A program made the position numbers and the translations under genes. From NCBI GenBank assembly GCA_023446865.1, contig JAEXPL010000081.1:1-11029 (forward strand): a DNA stretch of 11,029 nucleotides, in the 5' to 3' direction. The stretch comes from Verrucomicrobiota bacterium. GTDB taxonomy: Bacteria; Verrucomicrobiota; Verrucomicrobiia; Opitutales; Opitutaceae. Below are positions 5,187 through 11,029 of the stretch, piece after piece (the stretch's first letter is position 1; every line of letters begins with the position of its first letter). The notes beneath the pieces are model-generated. The model made no database searches. It was not told the DNA's origin and saw nothing but the letters and a program-made list of their open reading frames with translations.

Positions 5187-7169
5187 TCACTTCGCGCCGC
5201 CGAGCACGGCCTGCATCGCGAGGAAGAAGGCGTCGGTGTTGTCGATCACGCCGTTGAAGAGCGAGGCCCCTCGGCCGGTCGCCGTGAGCGGGATGTCGGA
5301 ACCGGTATGCACGGCCGAGCCGCCGGGCACCTGGCCGGTGACGAGGAAGCCGCCCGCGAGGTCGCGGTTCAGCGGGCCGCCCGGATAGGTCGAATACGCG
5401 CTGCCGGTCGGAAACACCGCGGTGACCTGCTGGCCGTCCTTGAGAGGCCGCGGATTCGTGAGCCAGTCCTCGTAGCGGTCCGAGTTTCCGGCGTAGCCGA
5501 CGAGCATCTTGAAGTCGACGTCGGTGGTCGTCGGATAGCCGTCGGGCGCGAGCGTGTAGTAGGGGAAGCCGGCCGACTCATAGGTGCCCACGGTCTGGTC
5601 GCGCAGGGTGGCAGCGCCGCCACCCGCGGCGGCGCGGGCCTGCAGGACGGAGTTGGTCACCGTCGAGGCGCCGATGATGTTCACGCCGGCGCACTCGTGG
5701 TCGGCGGTGACGTAGACGAGGGTGTCCGGATTGGCCGCGACGAAGCGCTTCGCCACGCCGATGGCCTTGTCGAACTCGATCGTGTCGAGCAGCCAGCGCT
5801 CGGAGTCCATGTTGTGCGCCTGCTTGTCGATCGAGGCGGCCTCGACCATGAGGACGAAGCCGTTGGGACTCTTGGCCAGCACCGCGAGCGCGGCGCGGGT
5901 CATCTCGTCAAGCATCGGCTGGTCCGGCAGGCCGTAATCGGCGACGACCGGGCGTGCCGCGCCGGCGGGGATCGTGCCGCGACGGCCGTCGATCTTGTCC
6001 TTGGCCACGTTCATGTTCGAGTAGGCGAAGAGGCCGAGCAGGCGCGTGGCGCCGGCGGTGACGGCGTCGAGATCGGTCTTGGTCGGGGCGTAGCTGAAAC
6101 CCGCACCCTGAAACGCGGCGATGAGGTCGCGACCGGTATCGACGGTTCCGGGAGTCACCCCCCACGCCGTGGCAAGTTCGGCGGGCAGCTGATAGTCCGA
6201 TCCCGCCGCACGGGCCGAACCGGGAGTGCCGGAGGGCAGAAACCATTTCCGGCCGCCACCCATGAGAACACTGAGATTGGCCTTCGCCACCCCCTCGTCG
6301 AGGTACTGGTCGCAGATGCCGGTGCCGGCGCCACGATCCTGCGTGTGCGAGCCGAAAGCGCCCGGCGTGGCGTCGAAGACATCGGAGGTGGTGACGATGC
6401 CGAGGGCCTTGCCCTGGGTGCGGGCGAGGTATTCACCGATCAGCTCCACGCGGGGATTGTCGAACTTCGCCGTGGTGTCGTCGGGGAAGACGCCCTGCTG
6501 GTTGTTGTTGGCCTTGTTGCCGGAGGAGTAGCAGGCGGCGCCGGGTGCGGAGTCGGTGATGATCGAGTTGAGCGAGGCCGTGCGGACCAGTGCGGTGTTC
6601 GACATCGCATCCATCTCGAGCGGCGCGAGCGCCTTGCCGTTGACCACGCCGCGATAGGCGATCCGCGCCGCCGAGCGGTGCGCGATGCCCATGCCGTCGC
6701 CGATCATGATGACGACGTTCTTGGCGCGGCGGCCCTGCTGGGTGACGCCGACGACCTCGAACTCGCCGCTCGCCTCGACGGTCTGGCCATCGCTCTGCGT
6801 GGCCACGACCTTGAACGAGTGCGCGCCGGTCCTGGTGTTGCTGTAGGCGCGGAGGGTCGGGCACACGGTGTTCGGCCGCAGGCCGCCGACAGTGGCGGGG
6901 ATCAGCGTCACGGGGCCTTTCACGAGCTTGCCGTCGACGAAGAACTGCGCGGCGGTGATCGTCGTGCCGTTGTCGGGCTGCACGGTGGCCTGCAGATCGA
7001 AGCGCTGGCCGGTGAGGAAACGGGCGACGTAGGGCGCGCCGGAGACTCCGGTGTTGAACAGGAGACTCGGCGGTGTGAGGCGCGAGACCGTGGGGGCGGC
7101 CTGTAACGCGCCGGCGGCGACACCCAACAGGGTGGCCGCGCAAAGCAGCTGGAGGGACTTGGTCGTCAT
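5187..7169 (-). CDS. phoA: Alkaline phosphatase (PhoA family) with N-terminal extra domain
   Basis: This exported, zinc-dependent phosphomonoesterase releases phosphate from organic esters. It has 660 residues against about 450-470 for E. coli PhoA. Signal peptide: MTTKSLQLLCAATLLGVAAGALQA. Residues 27-145 form an extra, probably Ig-like beta domain. The catalytic domain starts at KNVVIMIGDGMG (150-161, metal Asp158). TDSA at 205-208 carries the nucleophile Ser207. DATP (266-269) supplies Asp266 and Thr268, and Arg279 probably matches the phosphate-binding Arg. VEAASIDKQAH (442-452) carries Glu443, Asp448 and His452, TADHE carries Asp490 and His491, and VHTGS carries His621. All Zn and Mg ligands of the family are therefore present. 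The region at about 500-610 is longer than in E. coli. There is no C-terminal sorting signal. The ATG at 7169 gives the signal peptide; the frame further upstream overlaps the next gene. It is closely spaced with its neighbours (34 bp and 16 bp), suggesting one transcript. Confidence 0.95.
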   Translation of the reverse strand: MTTKSLQLLCAATLLGVAAGALQAAPTVSRLTPPSLLFNTGVSGAPYVARFLTGQRFDLQATVQPDNGTTITAAQFFVDGKLVKGPVTLIPATVGGLRPNTVCPTLRAYSNTRTGAHSFKVVATQSDGQTVEASGEFEVVGVTQQGRRAKNVVIMIGDGMGIAHRSAARIAYRGVVNGKALAPLEMDAMSNTALVRTASLNSIITDSAPGAACYSSGNKANNNQQGVFPDDTTAKFDNPRVELIGEYLARTQGKALGIVTTSDVFDATPGAFGSHTQDRGAGTGICDQYLDEGVAKANLSVLMGGGRKWFLPSGTPGSARAAGSDYQLPAELATAWGVTPGTVDTGRDLIAAFQGAGFSYAPTKTDLDAVTAGATRLLGLFAYSNMNVAKDKIDGRRGTIPAGAARPVVADYGLPDQPMLDEMTRAALAVLAKSPNGFVLMVEAASIDKQAHNMDSERWLLDTIEFDKAIGVAKRFVAANPDTLVYVTADHECAGVNIIGASTVTNSVLQARAAAGGGAATLRDQTVGTYESAGFPYYTLAPDGYPTTTDVDFKMLVGYAGNSDRYEDWLTNPRPLKDGQQVTAVFPTGSAYSTYPGGPLNRDLAGGFLVTGQVPGGSAVHTGSDIPLTATGRGASLFNGVIDNTDAFFLAMQAVLGGAK

Positions 7170-7203
7170 GGGTGGTGTGCTTGCGGGTTGGTGGACGGGG
7201 GAA

Positions 7204-7749
7204 TCAGTTGGACGCGGACGCGCTCGACGCGGGCTCCGGATCGAGGCACATCCGCACCAGCGACACGCGGCCGTCGGTCTCCTCGCGGCGCCCGAACTCG
7301 AGCGTGCCGGTGAGCAGCAGCGGGCCGGGCGTGTAGGGCACGGCGAGATCGGCGAAGCGCGGCACCTCGACGAAGACCACGTTCGGCGGAAAGTCGTCGG
7401 CCAGGCCGTACTCGTACTCGTTCGTGGCGAAGGCGTAGGGCGCGAGGATCGCGATGCCCGGCGACGGCCGGGTCTGGCGCACCATGAACCCGAGCATCCG
7501 CACCCGTCGGCCGGCGAGCGCATGCAACTTCTCGGTCGGCTCGAGCCCGCGCGGGCCGGCCGGGTTCCGAAAGAACTCGTCGAACCGCAGATCGGTCACC
7601 CCGGCGGGTGCTGGCGGCAGCCGATCAAAGGCGGCGAATTCGGCGGCGAGCGCGTCGGCCTGCCAGCCGAGGCTACGGGCCGCGGCGTCGGACACATCCA
7701 CGGCGAGAACGCCGCCGATCGTAAAAGTCAGGAAACCAAGGATTCGCAT
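7204..7749 (-). CDS. DUF3299-like exported protein (second, divergent copy)
   Basis: This 181-residue protein has an N-terminal hydrophobic stretch (MRILGFLTFTIGGVLAV) that could be a signal peptide or membrane anchor. The core resembles the DUF3299 fold seen in the upstream gene: LHALAGRRVRMLGFMV (75-90) corresponds to the V-x-I-x-G-[YF]-M-x-P strand; AILAPYAF (100-107) to the F-L-L-x block; DDFPPNVVFVEVP (118-130) to the P-x-N-x-[VI]-V-x-V block; and PGPLLLTGTLEFG (141-153) to the closing P-x-x-V-x-G-x-L strand. It lacks the Cys-Cys of its neighbour. It starts 13 bp after the upstream stop codon and precedes phoA by 34 bp, so it is very likely in one operon. The DUF3299 assignment is by motif pattern only and less certain than for the neighbour. 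A periplasmic role is inferred. Confidence 0.8.
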   Translation of the reverse strand: MRILGFLTFTIGGVLAVDVSDAAARSLGWQADALAAEFAAFDRLPPAPAGVTDLRFDEFFRNPAGPRGLEPTEKLHALAGRRVRMLGFMVRQTRPSPGIAILAPYAFATNEYEYGLADDFPPNVVFVEVPRFADLAVPYTPGPLLLTGTLEFGRREETDGRVSLVRMCLDPEPASSASASN

Positions 7750-7762
7750 GGGAAAGGGCGGT

Positions 7763-8284
7763 TCAGCGGGGCAGCTCGGCGAGCGCGGTCTCCTCGAGGT
7801 TGTAGAACTGCACCACCGCGCCGCCGCTCACCACCGGGGCGACCCGGAGCCGGCCGACGCAGGCCACCGGCGCGTCCATCCGCACCGGGATCCCCGGCGC
7901 GGCGGTCTCGACCACGAGGTACTCGTTGGCCGCGGGCATCTGGCCAAAGCAGCACGCGTTCTGGTTGCGCATAAGGAGAAACTGGCGCGAACGCCCCTGC
8001 TCCATCGCGAGCGGGAGCATGTATCCAGCGATGCGGATGGTGGCGCCGTTGGCCGCGCGCACTGCGTCACTCAACCGCTCACCCTGCGCCACCGCCGCCG
8101 CATCCTCGACGAGCGGGCAGGCCGCAAGCTCAGCGAAGGTGATCCGGCGCGCCTCGGGCGCGCCGAACACCGAGGCGCAGAGCAGTATCGCCGCGCCGCC
8201 GCAGATGCGGGCCAACGCGCTCCGCCCCGCAGGACACGGAAGCCCCGCAGGACGATCGAAGGCGGACGCGGCATGGGTTTGCAC
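7763..8284 (-). CDS. DUF3299 family exported protein
   Basis: This protein of up to 173 residues is the first gene of the minus-strand locus. Its core fits DUF3299: TIRIAGYMLPL (82-92), QFLLMRNQNACCFG (101-114), PAANEYLVVE (117-126), PVACVGRLRV (139-148). Related proteins accompany FtsX-type ABC transporters in zinc-regulated operons of Gammaproteobacteria (recalled, not searched). The biochemical function of the family is unknown to me. The adjacent Cys111-Cys112 could bind metal or form a disulfide. The start is unsure. GTG at 8284 gives a long N-terminus before the hydrophobic stretch, whereas TTG at 8215 gives a tidy signal peptide (residues 24-41, ARICGGAAILLCASVFGA) with GGAG 4 bases upstream. 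A tandem 12-bp repeat lies between the two starts. Confidence 0.85.
   Translation of the reverse strand: MQTHAASAFDRPAGLPCPAGRSALARICGGAAILLCASVFGAPEARRITFAELAACPLVEDAAAVAQGERLSDAVRAANGATIRIAGYMLPLAMEQGRSRQFLLMRNQNACCFGQMPAANEYLVVETAAPGIPVRMDAPVACVGRLRVAPVVSGGAVVQFYNLEETALAELPR
8224..8253. repeat. Tandem 12-bp direct repeat, 18-bp period
   Basis: GCCCCGCAGGAC occurs at 8224-8235 and again at 8242-8253. If translation starts at GTG 8284, it encodes a repeated Pro-Ala-Gly with a 6-residue period. If it starts at TTG 8215, the repeat sits in the leader or promoter, where paired sites could be regulatory. Confidence 0.4.
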
Positions 8285-8332
8285 CCAGCCACCCTACGGG
8301 CACCGAGTGTCGGCCCCGTGTCGCGCGTGTTA

Positions 8333-8357
8333 CGGTGCGGTGAAACGATCCGCACCG
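8333..8357. repeat. Perfect 8-bp stem-loop after the TrmH-family gene
   Basis: CGGTGCGG (8333-8340), 9-base loop, CCGCACCG (8350-8357). It begins 12 bases downstream of the methyltransferase stop on the minus strand. No T-run follows on either strand, so a weak or Rho-assisted terminator is possible but not shown. It also marks the promoter-side boundary of the six-gene locus. Confidence 0.45.
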
Positions 8358-8369
8358 CGTGGCCGGCCG

Positions 8370-9296
8370 CTACTTGCCCACCGTGAGCGCCGCCACGAGC
8401 ACCGCGGCGGCGGCGCTCACGTTGAGTGACTCCATTTTCCCGGCACCGGGGATGCGCACGAGGCGGTCGCAGGCCTTCGCCACCGCCGGATCGAGGCCGG
8501 CCTCCTCGTTGCCGAGGATGAGCGCGATCGGGCATTGCGCGGCCGAGTCGGCGCGCTTGCGCATCGTCTTCGGGAGAAACTCCGAGCGTCCCAGCGAGGC
8601 GAGATTCGGTCCCCGCACATCTGTGCCGACGACGGCGAAACCAGCGGTGCGCAGCTCCGCACAGAGCTTCGCGAAGTCCGCGGCGACCCAGATCCGCACA
8701 TGCTCCATGCCGCCCTCGGCCACGCGATAGGTCGACTCGCCCGGCCGCGCCGCAGTCTCGCCGGCGGCGACCACCAGATTTTCGACACCGAAGAAAGCTA
8801 GCGTGCGCACGATCGCACCGAGGTTGTGGGCGTTGCCGATGCGGTCGAGCAGCACCACGGGTTTCCCCGCCTTCGCCCACGCGGCGAGATCGCCGGCCCC
8901 GGGAGCCCGCAACGGCTCCTGCTCGATGATCGCGACGATGCCGCCGTGATGGACCGTGCCGGCGATCTTCTCGAGCTCGGCGGGCTCCACTTGGCGGTAG
9001 ACCTTGCGCTCACGCGCCATGTAGCCGCTCATGCCGCCCACTCGGCGGCCCATCGCCTGGTCGAAAAACAGCCGCTTGATCGCACCGGGGCGGGCCTGGA
9101 ACAACGCCCGCACCGCCGCGAGACCGCAGATCGGGATGTCGCGATTCCGCTCGGATGCGGGCAACCGCGGCGCCGGTTCGCCATACTCCTCGCGACCGCG
9201 GGCCGGAACAACGCGATGGGTCTCGCGCGCGCCCTCGGTTTGCGAGGGGCGGGCGGCGGGAGTGGACTGGGCGGTACTGCGGGTGAATGAGCGCAC
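8370..9296 (-). CDS. TrmH/SpoU family RNA 2'-O-methyltransferase (YfiF-like)
   Basis: This SAM-dependent ribose 2'-O-methyltransferase of tRNA or rRNA has 308 residues from the chosen GTG. It has an N-terminal tail of about 50 residues rich in charged residues. The SpoU substrate-binding domain follows (ICGLAAVRALFQARPGAIKRLFF, about 56-78, to GTVHHGGIVAIIEQ, about 113-126). The knotted SPOUT domain comes next, with motif 1 NAHNLGAIVRTLAFFG (155-170), motif 2 IALILGNEEAGL (257-268) and motif 3 IPGAGKMESLNVSAA (282-296). The segments GT-x-HHGG and YRVAEGGMEHV are closer to E. coli YfiF than to RlmB. The open frame runs back to 10016, but that part is low-complexity and antisense to the membrane-protein gene. 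GTG at 9296 leaves a normal divergent gap of 96 bp. The exact start is uncertain; the family is not. The target nucleoside cannot be told from sequence alone. Confidence 0.93.
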   Translation of the reverse strand: MRSFTRSTAQSTPAARPSQTEGARETHRVVPARGREEYGEPAPRLPASERNRDIPICGLAAVRALFQARPGAIKRLFFDQAMGRRVGGMSGYMARERKVYRQVEPAELEKIAGTVHHGGIVAIIEQEPLRAPGAGDLAAWAKAGKPVVLLDRIGNAHNLGAIVRTLAFFGVENLVVAAGETAARPGESTYRVAEGGMEHVRIWVAADFAKLCAELRTAGFAVVGTDVRGPNLASLGRSEFLPKTMRKRADSAAQCPIALILGNEEAGLDPAVAKACDRLVRIPGAGKMESLNVSAAAAVLVAALTVGK

Positions 9297-9392
9297 GCCG
9301 CACAAGAGCCCGGCCGCTCCCGACCCGCAACACCGAAGCCATCTGCCGCAAGCAGGCTCGCCATCGGGTCGCCGCCGGGCACGATCGCCCCC

Positions 9393-9899
9393 GTGCCCGG
9401 ATCCCTCCGCTTCACTTTCTGGATCGCCACGCTCGCCACGACCGTGAACGCCCTCGCCTATGCGCTCACCTTCTTCGGGCGCACCTCCTACTGGCTGCTG
9501 TTCTCGCTGCCGCTTCTCTTCCTCGTCTGGCCGGGGATCGTCGCCCAATGGCGCCGCGTGCCGCGCCGCAACCTGCGCTCGGAGATCTTCGGCAACATCC
9601 CGCGCTGGATGAAGATCTCCGTCATCGGCCTGCTGGTCTTCGCCTTCGCAAACTTCTTCGTCTGCCGCTCGCTCAACGACGGGGCGCAGCCCCAGATCCT
9701 CGCCGGCGGCGAGACCGCCCTCGTGGCCCGGGGCGGCGCGATCGTGCGAACCCTCGAGGCCGCCGAGTTTCGCCGCGCTCGCGCCGTGCAGTTCCGCATG
9801 ATGAGCGGCTTCTTCGTCGCCTGCTTCGGCGTCGCCGCGCTGCTGGCCGAGGCCTGCTGGATCAAGAACGGGCCGGCGATGGCCGACCGTGGCGTGTGA
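9393..9899 (+). CDS. Small membrane protein with four predicted helices, function unknown
   Basis: This 168-residue protein has a GTG start. Hydrophobic segments lie at about residues 8-28 (TFWIATLATTVNALAYALTFF), 33-51 (YWLLFSLPLLFLVWPGIVA), 75-92 (ISVIGLLVFAFANFFVC) and 138-156 (GFFVACFGVAALLAEACWI). A loop of about 45 residues (93-137), rich in Arg and Gly/Ala, separates helices three and four. I recognise no family motif. It is the only plus-strand gene between three minus-strand genes: its start faces the TrmH-family gene across 96 bp, and its stop faces rlmM across 117 bp. No Shine-Dalgarno is visible. Third positions are almost all G/C and the hydrophobic pattern is regular, which supports a real gene although most of its length has an open antisense frame. 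Confidence 0.82.
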   Translation: MPGSLRFTFWIATLATTVNALAYALTFFGRTSYWLLFSLPLLFLVWPGIVAQWRRVPRRNLRSEIFGNIPRWMKISVIGLLVFAFANFFVCRSLNDGAQPQILAGGETALVARGGAIVRTLEAAEFRRARAVQFRMMSGFFVACFGVAALLAEACWIKNGPAMADRGV

Positions 9900-9931
9900 G
9901 CCGACTTCCCGGCCGCTCCCCATCGGTGTGG

Positions 9932-9951
9932 AGCTGCTCGCGAGAGCAGCT
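9932..9951. repeat. Perfect 8-bp stem-loop with GCGA tetraloop between convergent genes
   Basis: AGCTGCTC (9932-9939), GCGA (9940-9943), GAGCAGCT (9944-9951). It sits in the 117-bp gap between the membrane-protein gene and rlmM, which converge. There is no T-run on either side. The GNRA tetraloop makes it a very stable RNA hairpin. It could be a bidirectional terminator or a REP-type palindrome. Confidence 0.55.
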
Positions 9952-10016
9952 TGTCCGACGCCGCCCGCTCCGCATTCCCCGATTACCCGTCGTGTCAACC
10001 GCACCGGCGCGGGCAA

Positions 10017-11024
10017 TCAGTCCCGCAGCGACCCGACGAGGGTGAACTCCTCGCGGTCGTGGAACAGATGGCGCACGTGGGCCGTCGCGCAGTCGCGCAA
10101 CGGGCTCTCGCTCGAGCGCCGCACCTGGTCGAGCAGCGCGAGCGCATCGGCGTGGCCGAACTTCAGGTTCACCACGAAATGCCGGCACCAGCGGTGGCGG
10201 GTCCACTGCGTCACCAGGTCAAGGACACGCTTGGGATCCTCGACCATGTCGCAGAACAGCCAGTCCTGGCGTTGGCCGGCGGCCGGCCGGAAGCGGAACG
10301 CATCCTCCTGCCGGTGCTCGATGAGCGGATGCCCGAGCGCCCCGCCCTTCAGCGGGCCGTTGTCGATCGCCACCACCCGCGCGCCGCGCTTGGCCGCGCT
10401 GTAGCTCCAGCCGCCCGGCGCCGCGCCGAGGTCGGCGACCGTCTCGCCCGGGGCCGGCTCGCGGCCGAGCACCACGAAAGCCTCCTCGGTTTTCAGATAC
10501 GAACGCGACGGCGCCGCCGAATCGTCGGCCATGCGCCGCTGCCCGCCCAGCCAGGCCGAGCGCGCGGCGTACAGCCGGCCGAAGTCCGTGGCGAAGACGA
10601 ACAGCCCCCGCGCCGGACCGGTGCCGCGCGGCAAATCCGCCACGGCGAGTTTGGCGACGCGCGACAGCCGCTTCTTCAGCAGCCCCGCGAACTCGGCCTC
10701 GACCGAGCCCAACCGCTTGCCCAGGCCGGGAATCTCGATCGGCGCCTGCCACACGCTGGGCCAGGCCCCGTCGATCTTCTCCCCGCGCAGCGTACCCATG
10801 AACCAATCGCACAGCCGGCCGGCCAGGGCGTTCACGCTGTCTCCGGAAATCTCCACGGGCTCCACCAGCACCCGGTGGGCGAAACACAGCTCCGGCACCG
10901 CACCGGCCGCCGCGGCGCCCAGCCGGATCCAGCCCGCGCCGCTCGCGTCGACAGCCCCCAGCTGCGCCGCCGTCACCTCGGCGCCGAGCAACGATTCGAA
11001 ACCGGACTGGCAGGTCAGGAGCAT
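10017..11024 (-). CDS. rlmM: RlmM-type 23S rRNA 2'-O-ribose methyltransferase
   Basis: This SAM-dependent enzyme, in E. coli, methylates the ribose of C2498 in 23S rRNA. It has 335 residues against 366 in E. coli. The N-terminus MLLTCQSGFESLLGAEV matches the family start (short strand, then C-x-x-G-F-E). The region to about 160 is the THUMP/linker part. The C-terminal Rossmann domain starts at PSRSYLKTEEAF (172-183, Lys178). The SAM-binding loop is ADLGAAPGGWSY (197-208), then VAIDNGPL (218-225), FCDMVEDP (257-264, Asp259) and VVNLKFG (284-290, Lys288), ending with LFHDREEFTL (320-329). This gives the K-D-K-E catalytic set of FtsJ-like ribose methyltransferases. The ATG at 11024 is only 5 bases from the window edge, so its ribosome binding site cannot be judged, but the start agrees with the family. 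A second RNA 2'-O-methyltransferase gene lies 720 bp away on the same strand. Confidence 0.94.
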   Translation of the reverse strand: MLLTCQSGFESLLGAEVTAAQLGAVDASGAGWIRLGAAAAGAVPELCFAHRVLVEPVEISGDSVNALAGRLCDWFMGTLRGEKIDGAWPSVWQAPIEIPGLGKRLGSVEAEFAGLLKKRLSRVAKLAVADLPRGTGPARGLFVFATDFGRLYAARSAWLGGQRRMADDSAAPSRSYLKTEEAFVVLGREPAPGETVADLGAAPGGWSYSAAKRGARVVAIDNGPLKGGALGHPLIEHRQEDAFRFRPAAGQRQDWLFCDMVEDPKRVLDLVTQWTRHRWCRHFVVNLKFGHADALALLDQVRRSSESPLRDCATAHVRHLFHDREEFTLVGSLRD

Positions 11025-11029
11025 CGCGG

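Noticed and set aside
5169..7106. 645-codon open frame on the plus strand
   Set aside because: It is exactly antisense to the alkaline phosphatase, whose full set of catalytic and metal-binding motifs is on the minus strand. The plus translation is Gly/Arg/Val-rich with no motifs, typical of shadow frames at high GC.
1269..8284. Shared decamer GTGCAAACCC at the starts of the helical-repeat gene and the DUF3299 gene
   Set aside because: The likeness stops after ten bases and the upstream sequences differ. It is best explained as chance plus similar GTG-CAA-ACC codons.
9297..10016. N-terminal extension of the TrmH-family gene by 240 residues
   Set aside because: The extension is low-complexity, antisense to a membrane-protein gene with regular hydrophobic segments, and unlike any SpoU N-terminus. 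GTG at 9296 is sufficient.
1..11029. CRISPR array, tRNA genes, insertion sequences
   Set aside because: No regularly spaced long repeats, no tRNA cloverleaf sequence and no transposase motifs were seen on either strand.

Overview
This is an 11 kb stretch of a GC-rich bacterial chromosome. The best guess is a Verrucomicrobiota member, probably Opitutaceae-like. That rests on a PEP-CTERM protein with the usual C-terminal signature, an exported Ala-rich protein with W-A-x-x-D-P helical repeats, weak or absent Shine-Dalgarno sequences, and codons that nearly always end in G or C. The taxonomy is an inference. Because GC is high, very long antisense ORFs cover most real genes and were discarded as shadows.

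Layout. Bases 2-1105 (+) hold the 3' two thirds of an RNase E/G gene, followed by a clear intrinsic terminator. Bases 1269-2000 (+) encode an exported helical-repeat protein of unknown function. Bases 2001-2325 hold no confident gene. They contain a doubtful 73-codon minus-strand ORF, preceded by 11-bp-spaced GTCAC repeats and a -10-like hexamer. From 8284 down to 2326 six genes run on the minus strand: a DUF3299-type exported protein, a second DUF3299-like exported protein, a large PhoA-type alkaline phosphatase, a PEP-CTERM protein, a MacB/LolD-type ABC ATPase, and an FtsX/MacB-type permease with histidine clusters in its periplasmic part. Upstream of these lie a TrmH/SpoU-family RNA methyltransferase (minus), a small four-helix membrane protein (plus), and an RlmM-type 23S rRNA methyltransferase (minus) that starts almost at the right edge.

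The most interesting part is the six-gene locus. A FtsX-like permease and ATPase next to a DUF3299 protein resembles zinc-linked operons of Gammaproteobacteria (zrg of Vibrio, PA4063-PA4066 of Pseudomonas; recalled from general knowledge, not searched). Here the usual His-rich DUF2796 partner is absent, and the middle of the locus instead holds a zinc-dependent alkaline phosphatase and a PEP-CTERM protein. A function in zinc or metal supply to exported phosphatase, or in phosphatase export, is a hypothesis. The locus is also split by two unusual RNA-level structures. One is a strong terminator ending 8 bases before the ATPase start codon. The other is a pair of hairpins with complementary loops between the ATPase and permease genes.
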